A DNA stretch of 64,000 nucleotides from UBA4738 sp002413305 (GTDB lineage: Bacteria > Actinomycetota > UBA4738), in assembly GCA_036847185.1 (NCBI GenBank), contig DAIUAM010000011.1, forward strand, positions 16,013 through 80,012, in the 5' to 3' direction. Below, in pieces: positions 1 to 8,719 of this stretch. A model generated the notes under the pieces. It ran no database searches, was not told the origin of the DNA, and saw only the letters and a list, made by a program, of their open reading frames with translations. Positions within the stretch are counted from its first letter, which is position 1; each line of letters opens with the position of its first letter. The position numbers were made by a program, and so were the translations under genes.

Positions 1-1218
1 GGGGGCGGTCTGGTTAACACGATCCCGTTTCCCCAGCCGCCGAACCTCTCGAAGGTGCTGTCCGGCCAGCTGGCCGTGGACCAGGGGAAGGCTGGCGACG
101 AGGAGTACCTCGGCATCCCGGTCACCCGGCAGCGCCACGTGGTCGGCGCCGTCTACCTCGCGTACCGCGTGGAGGGCGAGGGCGTGCGGGGCGCGGTCAC
201 CGGCACGGCCCGCTTCGTACGGAGCGTGTGGTGGCAGTTCCTGCTGGCCGGAGCGGTGGCCGCGTTCATCGCCTTGTTCCTGGCGCGCTTCCTGGCCCGG
301 GGCATGACCCAGCCCCTCCGCGACATGGCCCAGGCGGCCCGGCGGATGGCTCGGGGAGACTACCGGCAACGGGTGGAAGTTCGAACCCGCGACGAGGTCG
401 GCCAGCTCGCCGACACGTTCAACCGGATGGCGGGGGAGATGGAGAACCTGGAACGCCTCCGCCGCGACCTGGTGGCGAACGTCTCGCACGAGCTCAAGAC
501 GCCGATCTCGGCGATCCGGGCCCACCTCGAGAACCTCCTCGACGGCGTGGAGGAACCCAACCCGGCGGTCCTGTCGGTGATGCTCCAGCAATCCGAACGC
601 CTGTCGCGGCTGATCGAACAGCTCCTGGACCTGTCCCGCCTCGAGTCCGGCGACGTCCCGCTCGAACTCGAGCCGGTGCAGCTCGCGCCGCTGGTCGACC
701 GCGTGGTCCGGGAGATCGAGGTGACCCGCCCCGACGGCCACATCGTCGTCTCGAAGCAGATCCCGGCGGATCTCCCGGCGGTCGAGGCCGATCGCGAACG
801 CATCCACCAGGTCCTGTTCAACCTGCTGGACAACGCGTTCCGGTTCACACCCGCCGGGGGAAGGATCACCGTGCGGGCCAGCCAGCGGGGGCATCTCTGC
901 GAGGTCTCGGTGGAGGACACCGGACCGGGGATCCCGCCCGAGCACCTGCCCTTCGTCTTCGAGCGGTTCTATCGTGTGGACCCATCGCGGTCGCGCGGGG
1001 ATGGCGGAACCGGGATCGGGCTGGCCATCGCGCGCTCTGTGGTCGAGGCGCACGACGGAAGGATCTGGGTGGAGAGCACGGTGGGAAAGGGGTCCGGGTT
1101 CCGGTTCGTCCTTCCCATCGTTGGACCCGACCGGCCGCCGGGGAGACCGGCGCCCATGCCAGCCCGCGAGGAACGGGAGATGAGTGTGGTCGGGCATGGG
1201 ATCAAGGAGGAAACGTGA
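1..1218 (+). CDS. Sensor histidine kinase, 5' end cut by the window
   Basis: The reading frame is open from base 1, so the N-terminus lies outside. The visible 405 codons show a short extracytoplasmic stretch, one membrane segment (about residues 77-95), a HAMP linker, a HisKA domain with phospho-acceptor His163 in SHELKTP, and a HATPase domain with an N box (LLDNAFRFTP), DTGPGIP and GGTGIGLAIAR. This is the class I two-component kinase layout. Its response regulator is probably just upstream, out of view. The stop overlaps the start of the next gene (GTGA), so the two are likely co-translated. The signal sensed cannot be told from sequence. Confidence 0.93.
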   Translation, partial: GGGLVNTIPFPQPPNLSKVLSGQLAVDQGKAGDEEYLGIPVTRQRHVVGAVYLAYRVEGEGVRGAVTGTARFVRSVWWQFLLAGAVAAFIALFLARFLARGMTQPLRDMAQAARRMARGDYRQRVEVRTRDEVGQLADTFNRMAGEMENLERLRRDLVANVSHELKTPISAIRAHLENLLDGVEEPNPAVLSVMLQQSERLSRLIEQLLDLSRLESGDVPLELEPVQLAPLVDRVVREIEVTRPDGHIVVSKQIPADLPAVEADRERIHQVLFNLLDNAFRFTPAGGRITVRASQRGHLCEVSVEDTGPGIPPEHLPFVFERFYRVDPSRSRGDGGTGIGLAIARSVVEAHDGRIWVESTVGKGSGFRFVLPIVGPDRPPGRPAPMPAREEREMSVVGHGIKEET

Positions 1219-1664
1219 AGACCGCGACGACGACGATCCAGGTGACCCCAGAGCAGCGGCTGGACTGTGTGGACCTCACCGACGATCTGCGCAGGGCGAT
1301 CAAGGACTCGGGGGTCACCGACGGGTGTGCGGTCGCCTTCTGCGCCCACACCACCTGCGCGCTGCTCATCAACGAGTGGGAGGACGGCGCGCACGAGGAT
1401 CTGCGCAAGCGGCTGGAGCTGCTGGTGCCGAGCGACATCTACTATGCGCACGACGACCTGGAGCGCCGAACCCAGAACCTGCAGGAGAGCCACGAACGGG
1501 CGAACGGCCAGTCGCACGTGATGCAGATGGTGCTCGGTTCGACCTCACACGCCATCCCCGTCGGGGCGGGGGAGCCCCTGTTCGGCCAGTGGCAGCGCCT
1601 GCTCCTCCTGGAGCTGGACGAGCCGAAGGAGCGCACGGTCCAGTTCCACGTGTTCGGCGACTAG
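1215..1664 (+). CDS. yjbQ: YjbQ/UPF0047 family protein
   Basis: A 149-residue protein of the secondary thiamine-phosphate synthase (YjbQ, UPF0047) family. The CAHTTCALLINE segment matches the family's conserved His-Thr-Thr core, and the second half carries the conserved GSTSHAIPV and GQWQRLLLLELD stretches. Members have weak thiamine-phosphate synthase activity in vitro, but the physiological role is unsettled. The GTG start at 1215 has AAGGAGG directly upstream (inside the kinase end) and overlaps the kinase stop by four bases. Full length for the family. Confidence 0.9.
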   Translation: MKTATTTIQVTPEQRLDCVDLTDDLRRAIKDSGVTDGCAVAFCAHTTCALLINEWEDGAHEDLRKRLELLVPSDIYYAHDDLERRTQNLQESHERANGQSHVMQMVLGSTSHAIPVGAGEPLFGQWQRLLLLELDEPKERTVQFHVFGD

Positions 1665-1745
1665 GCCACGTGTCTAGGCACGGCGACCGGCCGGTCAGCT
1701 CGATTAGACGATAGCCAGGGCACCGGTGGCATACTTGAGGAAGCG

Positions 1746-2849
1746 ATGATCGCAAGACGCGTCTCCCGGAAGATCAAGGTCGGGTCGGTCGAGATCGGCG
1801 GCGATGCGCCCATCCGGGTGCAGTCGATGTGCACGACGAAGACGGCCGACATCAACGCCACGCTCCAGCAGATCGCGTCGCTGGTGGCCACCGGCGTCGA
1901 CATCGTGCGCGTGGCGGTCCCGCACTGGGAGGACGCCGAAGCGTTGAAGGCGATCGCCGCGAAGTCCACGGTCCCGGTGATCGCCGACATCCACTTCCAG
2001 TGGAAGTACGCCATGGCCGCGCTGGAGGCCGGCGTCCAGGGCCTGCGGATCAACCCCGGCAACATCAAGTACCACGACAAGGTCCGCTTGATCGCCCGGG
2101 AGGCGCAGGCGCGCGGGGTGCCCATCCGGATCGGGGTCAACGCGGGGTCGCTGGAGAAGGACATCCTGGAGCGCTATGGCAATCCGACCCCCGAGGCGCT
2201 GGTCGAATCGGCCCTGAACGAGGTCCGGATCCTGGAGGACGAGGACTTCTTCGACATCAAGATCTCGGTGAAGCATTCGAACCCACGGGTGATGATCGAG
2301 GCCTACCGCCAGCTGGCCGAGAAGTGCGACTACCCGCTGCACCTCGGGGTGACCGAGGCCGGCCCCATGCCGGCCGGTGGCATCAAGAGCTCGGTGGGGA
2401 TCGGCGCGCTCCTGGCCGAGGGCATCGGCGACACGATCCGCGTCTCGCTCACCGACGACCCCGTGTGGGAGGTCAAGGTCGGGATCTGGATCCTGCAGTC
2501 GCTGGGCCTGCGCAAGCGCGGATTGGACCTGGTGGCCTGCCCATCATGCGGCCGGGCCGAGGTCGACGTCCTGGGTCTGACCAAGCAGGTGAACGAGGCG
2601 CTGGAGAAGGAGGGCCTCAAGGCGCCGATCCGGGTGGCGGTCATGGGGTGCGTGGTGAACGGGCCGGGGGAGGCCCGGGAGGCCGACCTCGGCATCGCCG
2701 CGGGGAAGGGCTACGGCCAGCTGATCGTTCGCGGCGAGCTCATCGAGCATCGCATCCCCGAGGACCAGATCGTCGAGACGCTCCTGCAGGAAGCCCGCAA
2801 GATGGCCAAGGAGCTGGAGCTCGAAGCCGCCTCCGCGCCCGCCGAGTAG
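1746..2849 (+). CDS. ispG: 4-hydroxy-3-methylbut-2-enyl diphosphate synthase
   Basis: IspG (GcpE) reduces 2-C-methyl-erythritol 2,4-cyclodiphosphate to HMBPP, the next-to-last step of the MEP isoprenoid pathway. The 367-residue protein has the N-terminal TIM-barrel part (RVQSMCTT, IADIHFQWKYA, GLRINPGN) and the C-terminal reductase-like part with three iron-sulfur cluster cysteines, Cys265 and Cys268 (ACPSC) and Cys302 (MGCVVNGPGE). This is the short bacterial form without the plant-type insert. The ATG is preceded by GAGGAAG. The ispG-acetyltransferase-proS order is typical of Actinomycetota, where dxr and rseP usually lie upstream. Confidence 0.97.
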   Translation: MIARRVSRKIKVGSVEIGGDAPIRVQSMCTTKTADINATLQQIASLVATGVDIVRVAVPHWEDAEALKAIAAKSTVPVIADIHFQWKYAMAALEAGVQGLRINPGNIKYHDKVRLIAREAQARGVPIRIGVNAGSLEKDILERYGNPTPEALVESALNEVRILEDEDFFDIKISVKHSNPRVMIEAYRQLAEKCDYPLHLGVTEAGPMPAGGIKSSVGIGALLAEGIGDTIRVSLTDDPVWEVKVGIWILQSLGLRKRGLDLVACPSCGRAEVDVLGLTKQVNEALEKEGLKAPIRVAVMGCVVNGPGEAREADLGIAAGKGYGQLIVRGELIEHRIPEDQIVETLLQEARKMAKELELEAASAPAE

Positions 2850-2850
2850 C

Positions 2851-3372
2851 TTGCCGGTCCTCCGCGACGGATCCGTCCTGCAGACCGAGCGACTGCTCCT
2901 TCGGCAGCTGACGCCCGCGGATCTCGACGATATGGCGGCGCTGCTCGGCGACCCGGAGGTCATGCGGTTCTACCCCCGGCCGAAGACGCGGGACGAGGCC
3001 ATGGGGTGGATCGAATGGAACCTCCGCAACTACGCGGAGCATGGGTTCGGGCTGTGGGCGCTGGTGCTTCGTGAGGACGGAACGTTCGCCGGGGACTGCG
3101 GGCTGACGGTCCAGCAGGTTGAGGGAGAGGCGTTCGTCGAGGTCGGCCACCACGTGCGCAAGGACCTGTGGCGGCGGGGGCTTGCGTCGGAGGCGGCGGC
3201 TGCGTGCCGCGACTTCGCGTTCGACACGGCGGGCGTGGACCGGCTGATCGCGCTGATCCGGCCGGAGAACGTGCCCTCCCGCGGCGTGGCCGAGAAGATC
3301 GGCCTGATGCCCTGGAGGGAGACGGTCCGAGCCAGGCTTCGCCACATCGTGTACGCGCTGCCCGGCGAGTGA
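2851..3372 (+). CDS. GNAT family N-acetyltransferase (RimJ/RimL type)
   Basis: A 173-residue GNAT fold protein beginning one base after the ispG stop with a TTG codon. It has the RimJ/RimL opening (QTERLLLRQLTPADLDDM), the beta4 region (EVGHHVRKDLWRRGLASEA) that supplies the acetyl-CoA pyrophosphate loop R-x-x-G-x-A, and the Asn-containing motif ENVPSRGVAEKIGL. The substrate is unknown; members acetylate ribosomal proteins, amino acids or drugs. Its constant place between ispG and proS in actinobacteria suggests a housekeeping role, but nothing here defines it. Confidence 0.88.
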   Translation: MPVLRDGSVLQTERLLLRQLTPADLDDMAALLGDPEVMRFYPRPKTRDEAMGWIEWNLRNYAEHGFGLWALVLREDGTFAGDCGLTVQQVEGEAFVEVGHHVRKDLWRRGLASEAAAACRDFAFDTAGVDRLIALIRPENVPSRGVAEKIGLMPWRETVRARLRHIVYALPGE

Positions 3373-3393
3373 GCCTCGTATCCTGAAGAGCCC

Positions 3394-5106
3394 ATGAGGA
3401 TGTCCACCCTGTTCGCCCGAACGCTGCGCGAGGCACCGGCCGAGGCCGAGGCCGCCTCCCACCAGCTGCTGCTCCGGGCCGCCTTCATCCGGAAGGTGGC
3501 GTCGGGCATCTACACGACGCTGCCGCTCGGCCTGCGGACGATGCGCAAGATCGAACGGATCGTCCGCGAAGAGATGGACGCGTCCGGCGCGCAGGAGATC
3601 CGGATGCCGATCGTGCTCCCCGCCGAACCCTGGAAGGCGACCGGCCGGTGGCAGGCGTACGGCGAGCTCATGTTCAAGCTGAAGGACCGGCACGGACGGG
3701 AGATGGGGCTCGGGCCCACGCAGGAGGAGGTCGTGACCCCGCTGGTAGCCGGCGAGTTCTCTTCGTACCGCGACCTGCCGGTGACCCTCTACCAGGTCGA
3801 ATGGAAGTACCGGGACGAGTTCCGGCCCCGGTTCGGCCTGCTTCGCGGGCGGGAGTTCCTGATGAAGGACGCGTACTCGTTCGACCGGAACGAGGACGGC
3901 ATGCGCGCGTCGTATGCCGTGATGTTCGAGGCATACAAGCGGATCTTCGACCGGTGCGGGCTGGACTTCCGGGTGGTCGAAGCGGACCCGGGGCAGATCG
4001 GCGGAGGCGTGAACCACGAATACATGGCCATCACCGACGCGGGCGAGGACCACTTCCTGTACTGCGAGTCGTGCGACTACGCGGCGGACCTCGAGGCGGC
4101 GACGCCGATGCGGCCTCTGGCTCTTACGGAGGGTCCGGAGCTCGAGCCGTTGACCGACATCCATACGCCGAACGCCCCGGCGATCGCCGCCGTGGCCGCG
4201 CTGACCGGCAAGCCCGAGTCGCGGATGCTCAAGACCATGCTGTACGACGCGGGCGGGCGGACCGCGGCCGTGGTGGTGCCCGGCGACCATGAGGTCAACG
4301 AGGAGAAGGTCGCCCGCCTGTTCTTCCCGACGCCGGTCCGGCTGTTCGACGAAGAGGACTTCGGCAAGCGCGGGTTCGTGAAGGGGTACGCCGGCCCGCA
4401 GGGGATGTCTCCGGAGGTCGTGGTGATCGCCGACCATTCGGTGCGGGCGGGTTCGAATTGGGTGACCGGCGCGAATGCCGTCGACCATCACGTGGCGGGG
4501 GCGAACGTGGACCGCGACTTCCGCGTGGACCGGTGGGAGGACGTCGTCCAGGCCGCGCCCGGCGATCTGTGCCCGGTGGACGGGGGCGCGCTGCAGCTGG
4601 GGACGGCGATCGTGGTCGGCCACATCTACCAGCTCGGGACGCGCTACTCGAAGCCGCTGGAGGCCACGTTCATCGACGAGGACGGTTCACAGAAGCCGTA
4701 CGTGATGGGGTGCTACGGGATCGGGATCTCGCGGATCCTGGCTGCGGTGGCCGAGCAATGTCACGATGACTCGGGCTTGAAGTGGCCCCGCTCGCTGGCC
4801 CCGTTCGACGCCGCGGTGATTCCGACGAACATGGACCAACCCGCGGTGGTCTCGGCCGCCGAAGGGTTGTACGCGGCGCTCGCCGATCTCGGCGTTGACG
4901 CGGTCCTGGACGACCGCGAGGCCACCGCCGGGGTGAAGTTCGCTGACGCCGACCTCATCGGCTACCCGGTCCAGCTCGTGATCGGCAAGCGAGGCATCGA
5001 AGCAGGCACGGCCGATCTCAAGCTGCGCGCCACGGGCGAGCGCTCCCAGGCTCCGCTGGCCGACGGGGCGCAAGCGGCGAAAACGTTGCTGGAAGCTGCC
5101 CCTTAG
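3394..5106 (+). CDS. proS: Prolyl-tRNA synthetase
   Basis: A 570-residue class II aminoacyl-tRNA synthetase that charges tRNA-Pro. Motif 1 lies near GIYTTLPLGLRTMRKIERIVREEM, motif 2 around EWKYRDEFRPRFGLLRGREFLMKDAYSF, and motif 3 in GCYGIGISRILAA. Between motifs 2 and 3 is the bacterial-type insertion (YbaK-like editing domain, about residues 225-390). The C-terminus is the anticodon-binding domain (VQLVIGKRGIE). Length is normal for the bacterial-type enzyme. The ATG at 3394 fits the family start MRMSTLFARTLREAP. A weak inverted repeat (TGCCAG/CTGGCA, 5121-5142) follows the stop. Confidence 0.97.
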   Translation: MRMSTLFARTLREAPAEAEAASHQLLLRAAFIRKVASGIYTTLPLGLRTMRKIERIVREEMDASGAQEIRMPIVLPAEPWKATGRWQAYGELMFKLKDRHGREMGLGPTQEEVVTPLVAGEFSSYRDLPVTLYQVEWKYRDEFRPRFGLLRGREFLMKDAYSFDRNEDGMRASYAVMFEAYKRIFDRCGLDFRVVEADPGQIGGGVNHEYMAITDAGEDHFLYCESCDYAADLEAATPMRPLALTEGPELEPLTDIHTPNAPAIAAVAALTGKPESRMLKTMLYDAGGRTAAVVVPGDHEVNEEKVARLFFPTPVRLFDEEDFGKRGFVKGYAGPQGMSPEVVVIADHSVRAGSNWVTGANAVDHHVAGANVDRDFRVDRWEDVVQAAPGDLCPVDGGALQLGTAIVVGHIYQLGTRYSKPLEATFIDEDGSQKPYVMGCYGIGISRILAAVAEQCHDDSGLKWPRSLAPFDAAVIPTNMDQPAVVSAAEGLYAALADLGVDAVLDDREATAGVKFADADLIGYPVQLVIGKRGIEAGTADLKLRATGERSQAPLADGAQAAKTLLEAAP

Positions 5107-5242
5107 AGTTCGGAACCAAGTGCCAGCGTCAGCACACTGGCATGGGCGAGGGTGCAATCATGTCCCTGCCTCGGCTCCCTAACGGGTCCGCCTCCAGTCG
5201 AGGCGTTCTCTGTCCAGCAGGTGAGTCGTGCCGCTGAGTTGC

Positions 5243-5473
5243 CTACGAGACGACGATGACCCGGCAGTCCTCGCCGAACTGGTCATGGAACACCTTGCCC
5301 GCCTTCGCGTTGGCCGTAGTGATCCCATGCAATGCCGCGTCGCCGGCGGTGACGAATGTCACGTCTCCTACGCCGGGGACGTTGCAGATCCACTGCACGC
5401 TCGCTTGCGCGGGAAGCACGAGCATCAGTGTCAGGACCATGGCCCCGAGGATTGCCCAGATGAGCCGCTTCAT
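5243..5473 (-). CDS. Small secreted protein of unknown function
   Basis: A 76-residue protein starting MKRLIWAILGAMVLTLM, a clear Sec signal peptide with a likely cleavage after AQA (about residue 26). The mature part of about 50 residues has two cysteines (WIC and EDCRV), which could form one disulfide. I chose the ATG at 5473 rather than one 12 codons upstream because GAGGGGAG lies 7-9 bases before it and because the signal peptide then starts at the N-terminus. No family is recognised. It lies downstream of the serine hydrolase on the same strand, separated by an inverted-repeat region. Confidence 0.6.
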   Translation of the reverse strand: MKRLIWAILGAMVLTLMLVLPAQASVQWICNVPGVGDVTFVTAGDAALHGITTANAKAGKVFHDQFGEDCRVIVVS

Positions 5474-5507
5474 CAGCACTCCCCTCTCGGGCATTCGATT
5501 GGACAGC

Positions 5508-5579
5508 ATACCTCGTGGGATCCGGTCGCTGGGCGCGCTTGTCCGGCGCGTTGGCCGCGCCCCGGACGGGTCGAGGTAT
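5508..5579 (-). terminator. Nested inverted repeats, possible terminator of the serine hydrolase gene
   Basis: An outer 8-bp inverted repeat (ATACCTCG at 5508-5515 with CGAGGTAT at 5572-5579) encloses an inner one (GTCCGG at 5541-5546 with CCGGAC at 5562-5567, extended by CGCG/CGCG). There is no T-run, so this is either a factor-dependent terminator or a structured 5' leader of the small secreted protein. Confidence 0.3.
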
Positions 5580-5619
5580 CAGATACGGTTCGTTGAACGG
5601 GGGCCGTGCGCGGAGCGAC

Positions 5620-6782
5620 CTACGACAGGGCGGCGTAGGCGGCCGCTTGGATGTCGCGATGCACCTGCGGCGGCTCCGGCGACTCGAACATCCGCTGGGT
5701 GAGGACGATGACGTCCAGGTCGTGGTCTGGATCAACCAGCCACGAGGTGCCCAGGCCGCCGTCCCACCCATAGGCTCCGCTGTCGAGCACCGCCTGGCAG
5801 AACCCCCACGAGCGTCCCGCGAAGAAGTCCTGCCCGAGCCCGCCGTGCGACTTCTGTGCGGGGGTGAGTTGGTCGGTGGTCATCGCTCGGACGGCGTCCG
5901 AGGTCAGGACAGGGGCGCCTCCGTCGAGCAACATCCGGGCGAAGGCGTGCAGGTCGTCGGCGGTCGAGACCAAGCCGGCCGCGCCGTCGCCGAACGCCGG
6001 CGACCGGCTCCACGAGCCGTCCGGTGGGTCGATCACCACCAGCCCGTCGGGCGTCGGCATGTACGCCGTGGTCAGGCGATCGGTCTGGGCCGTCCAGAAT
6101 CCCGTGTCGCGCATGCCCAGCGGCTCGAAGAGGCGGGTTCGCAATACGTCGGAGAGTGGCTGGCCGGTGGCCCGGGCCACCAGCACGCCCAGCACCTGAG
6201 CACCCGTGTTGTACAGCCAGCGTTCGCCGGGCTGGGCCAGCAAGGGGAGGGTGCCCAGGTTCGCCATCCAGGTATCCGGATCGGGCTGTACCGACGGGTT
6301 GGGCGGCCCGATCGTCGCCAGGTGGAGCTCCTCGGCGGCCTGGACGACCGGCCACGGCGTGGGCGCCATGAACATCTCGAGCACCATGCCGAACCCGAAG
6401 GTGAACGTGAGGAGATCGCGGGCGGTGATGGCCCGGGCGGCAGGCACTGTTTCGTCCAAGGAGCCATCCATCTGGCGCAGGACCTGTCGCTCGGCTAGCT
6501 CCGGGACCAGCCGGTCCACCGGTTCGTCCAGGTCGAACAACGCTTCGGCGGCGACGGCGAGCGTGGTCGCGGCCATGATCGGCTTCGTGGTCGATGCGAT
6601 CCGGAAGATGGAGTCGCGGGCGACGGGCCGGCCACCGACGTCCAGCGTGCCCAGCGCTTCTACGTGCACTTGGTCGCCGCGCCCACCAAGGCGACCAGGC
6701 CTGGCACGCGGTCGTCGCCGACGTGCCGCTCCGCCACGGCGTGCAGTCGTTCGAGTCCAGCCTGTGCGAGCCCTTCGGCCAT
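5620..6782 (-). CDS. Beta-lactamase-family serine hydrolase, single-base frameshift near the N-terminus
   Basis: A class C beta-lactamase/penicillin-binding-protein-like hydrolase (esterase or peptidase group). The nucleophile motif S-x-x-K is STTK in RIASTTKPIMA, and Tyr is in LYNTG. The start ATG at 6782 has a near-perfect AAGGAGGTG upstream and encodes MAEGLAQAGLERLHAVAER. That frame hits a stop at 6660-6662, while the rest of the protein continues in the next frame from about 6681 (RGDQVHVEALGTLDVGG). One extra base near 6679-6683, in a GC-only run, would restore an intact protein of about 387 residues. This is either a sequencing or assembly error or a recent inactivating mutation. No signal peptide is seen. 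Confidence 0.8.
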
Positions 6783-6897
6783 CCACACCTCCTTGCGGGA
6801 TCGCGCTCCCATTATCCCTGCCGCTCGGGTGCGTTGGACCACCCGACCTGTCATGCTGCCGAACGAGGACCGAGAACGGGTGACGGGGGTGGCGGCC

Positions 6898-7797
6898 ATG
6901 GCCAAGCTGTCCGGATGGCGGAAGATCGCGGGCGCGATGTGGGGTCCGCCCGACGACCCGCAGGTGTACGGCATCCTGGAGTTCGACGCGACGCCGCTCA
7001 TCGCCTTCCAGGACGCGGCGAAGGCCGCCGGCCAGAAGATCACCGCCACGCACTTCGTCGGCCGGGCCATCGCCAACGCGCTCCACGAGGTCCCGGACTT
7101 CAACGTGCGCATCCGGGGCAGCAAGGTCATCCCGCGCGAGACCGTCGACGTGTTCTTCATCGCCGCGGTGGAGGGCGGGCGCGAGCTCTCCGGCGTCCGG
7201 GTCGACCGGACCGACGAGAAGTCCGTCTTCGAGGTCGCCGCGGAGCTCAAGGAGCGGGCCACGAAGATGAAAGAGGGCAACGACCAGGAGTTCGCCAAAA
7301 CGAAGAAGACGATCGCGGCGATGCCCCGCAGGCTCCTGAGGCCATCCATGCGGTTCAGCGCGTGGGTCGCCGGCGACCGGAACAGGAGCATCAAGGCGCT
7401 GGGCGTGAAGGCCAGCCCGTTCGGGAGCGCCATGGTCACCAGCATCGGGATGTTCGGCATCCCGCAGGGGTTCGCCCCGCTGGCCCGGTTCTACAAGATG
7501 CCGCTCCTGGTCCTGGTGGGGGAGATCAACGACAAGCCGATCGCCGTCGACGGGCGGGTCGAGATCCGGCCGGTGTTGCCCCTGACGGCGACCATCGACC
7601 ACCGGTACGCCGACGGCTGGCACATCAGCCAGCTGATCAAGCCGTTCAAGGCGTACATGGAGAACCCGGCGGCGTTCGAACCGGCTCCTTCCAGTGCATC
7701 AGTGGCGCCCCCGGCGCGGGAGGAGGAAGGGGCGGGGACGGCCGAGGTCATCGCCCAGGCCGAGGTCGACGGGTCCGAGGTCTCCGCTTCGACCTGA
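6898..7797 (+). CDS. Stand-alone 2-oxoacid dehydrogenase E2-like acyltransferase (no lipoyl domain)
   Basis: A 299-residue protein corresponding to the catalytic domain of dihydrolipoamide acyltransferases and the chloramphenicol acetyltransferase fold. The signature H-x-x-x-D-G is present as DHRYADG near residue 237, and the region around SPFGSAMVTSIGMFGI matches the E2 core. There is no lipoyl domain, no E1/E3-binding domain, and no E1 or E3 gene nearby, so it is unlikely to be a classical complex subunit. About 40 residues rich in Ala/Glu/Pro follow the core. I chose the ATG at 6898 (MAKLSGWRKIAGAMW); an in-frame GTG at 6880 is an alternative. The acyl donor and acceptor are unknown. Confidence 0.8.
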   Translation: MAKLSGWRKIAGAMWGPPDDPQVYGILEFDATPLIAFQDAAKAAGQKITATHFVGRAIANALHEVPDFNVRIRGSKVIPRETVDVFFIAAVEGGRELSGVRVDRTDEKSVFEVAAELKERATKMKEGNDQEFAKTKKTIAAMPRRLLRPSMRFSAWVAGDRNRSIKALGVKASPFGSAMVTSIGMFGIPQGFAPLARFYKMPLLVLVGEINDKPIAVDGRVEIRPVLPLTATIDHRYADGWHISQLIKPFKAYMENPAAFEPAPSSASVAPPAREEEGAGTAEVIAQAEVDGSEVSAST

Positions 7798-7842
7798 ACG
7801 CCTGAGTTGCGGGTCGCGCCGCGCGCCTCGTAGGCTCCCGAC

Positions 7843-8124
7843 GTGGCCGTCATCGTTCCCAGCGAGCTCCGCCGGTTCGTCCAGCTCCGGTCCGACGTGG
7901 AGGCCATCGTCCAACGCTCTGGCCGGGAGACGTTCGACCTGCTGCTCGTCGACCTGGACGGGGTCTGGACGCGCGGGGTGTTCACCTCCCAGGAGATGGC
8001 AGAGGCGGTCGTCGACAGGCTCGGTGTCCCGCTCCATCACGGATGGGACGACGAACGGATGGCCCGGCGGTTCAACAAGAACGATCCCTGGAACACCTCG
8101 CTGGGCACGCGCCGCGCGCTGTAG
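7843..8124 (+). CDS. Conserved hypothetical protein
   Basis: A 93-residue soluble protein starting at GTG 7843. It contains a hydrophobic strand followed by acidic residues (FDLLLVDLDGVWTRGVFTSQEMAEAVV), which superficially recalls the DxDG start of HAD-type hydrolases, but the protein is too short for that fold and the other HAD motifs are missing. It is rich in Arg/Asp and has no signal or membrane segment. It stands alone just upstream of the rimP hairpin. No function can be given. Confidence 0.6.
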   Translation: MAVIVPSELRRFVQLRSDVEAIVQRSGRETFDLLLVDLDGVWTRGVFTSQEMAEAVVDRLGVPLHHGWDDERMARRFNKNDPWNTSLGTRRAL

Positions 8125-8143
8125 TCCGGGCGCTTGCGCGTTC

Positions 8144-8172
8144 GTGAACGTAACTCGGGCGAGTGCTATACT
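8144..8172 (+). promoter_or_regulatory. Candidate promoter of the rimP-nusA-infB operon
   Basis: A good -10 hexamer TATACT (8167-8172) stands 17 bases after a weak -35 (GTGAAC, 8144-8149). It lies in the gap after the hypothetical gene and about 29 bases before the rimP leader hairpin. Assignment is from sequence only. Confidence 0.4.
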
Positions 8173-8201
8173 TCACTACCGAACAGGTTGGGCACGACCG
8201 G

Positions 8202-8228
8202 AACGTGGGCACGCGCCCACGTTTTTTT
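8202..8228 (+). terminator. Intrinsic terminator-like hairpin in the rimP leader
   Basis: A perfect 9-bp stem (AACGTGGGC at 8202-8210 with GCCCACGTT at 8215-8223), a 4-base loop, and a continuing T-run to 8228. It has the form of a Rho-independent terminator. It sits after the candidate promoter and about 18 bases before the rimP start, so it could end upstream transcription, attenuate the operon, or both. Confidence 0.7.
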
Positions 8229-8245
8229 CTCGATTGGGGTAGTTG

Positions 8246-8719
8246 GTGGAGGTCGAGGCGATGGTTCGCCCGGTGGTCGAATCGGCCGGGCTCGAACTGG
8301 TCGACGTGGCCTTCCACCGGGAGCAGGGCCGGCGGATCCTCCGCGTCCTGGTCGACCGGGATCCGGTCGAAGGTGGACTGGACCTCGAAACGATCGCTGA
8401 GGTCAGCGGGCGGATCAGCCGGCGGCTCGACCTGGAGGACTTCGACCCGCCGGGCGGGCGGTACGAGCTGGAAGTGAGCTCGCCGGGAGTCGAGCGGCCG
8501 CTGAAGCAGCCGCTGGACTTCGCGAAGCGGGTTGGTGAGAAGGTGAAGGTGAAGACGGTGGAGCCGGTCGAGGGCGCGCGGACCTTCGTCGGCACGATCA
8601 GCGAAGCGAGCCCGACCGAGGTCACGATCGTGACCGAGGAGGGCGAGCGGCGGATCGCCTTCGACAACGTGTCGTCCGCGCGAACGGTATTCGAATGGGC
8701 TAGGGGTGGCAGCAGGTGA
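8246..8719 (+). CDS. rimP: Ribosome maturation factor RimP
   Basis: RimP assists 30S subunit maturation. The 157-residue protein has the N-terminal domain with GLELVDVAFHREQGRRILRVLVDRD, the conserved YELEVSSPGVERPLK motif and an SH3-like C-terminal domain ending in FDNVSSARTVFEW. The start is GTG 8246 or the TTG three bases earlier. I prefer GTG because it is better spaced from GGGGT (8236-8240). It is the first gene of the rimP-nusA-ylxR-infB operon and overlaps nusA by four bases. It directly follows the leader hairpin. Confidence 0.95.
   Translation: MEVEAMVRPVVESAGLELVDVAFHREQGRRILRVLVDRDPVEGGLDLETIAEVSGRISRRLDLEDFDPPGGRYELEVSSPGVERPLKQPLDFAKRVGEKVKVKTVEPVEGARTFVGTISEASPTEVTIVTEEGERRIAFDNVSSARTVFEWARGGSR

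Noticed and set aside
2740..4623. 627-codon open frame on the minus strand over proS
   Set aside because: It is antisense to the well-supported proS, full of His/Arg/Pro low-complexity sequence, and typical of shadow frames in GC-rich coding DNA.
7843..8124. HAD-type phosphatase assignment for the 93-residue protein
   Set aside because: Only a vague DLDG match; too short and missing the other HAD motifs.
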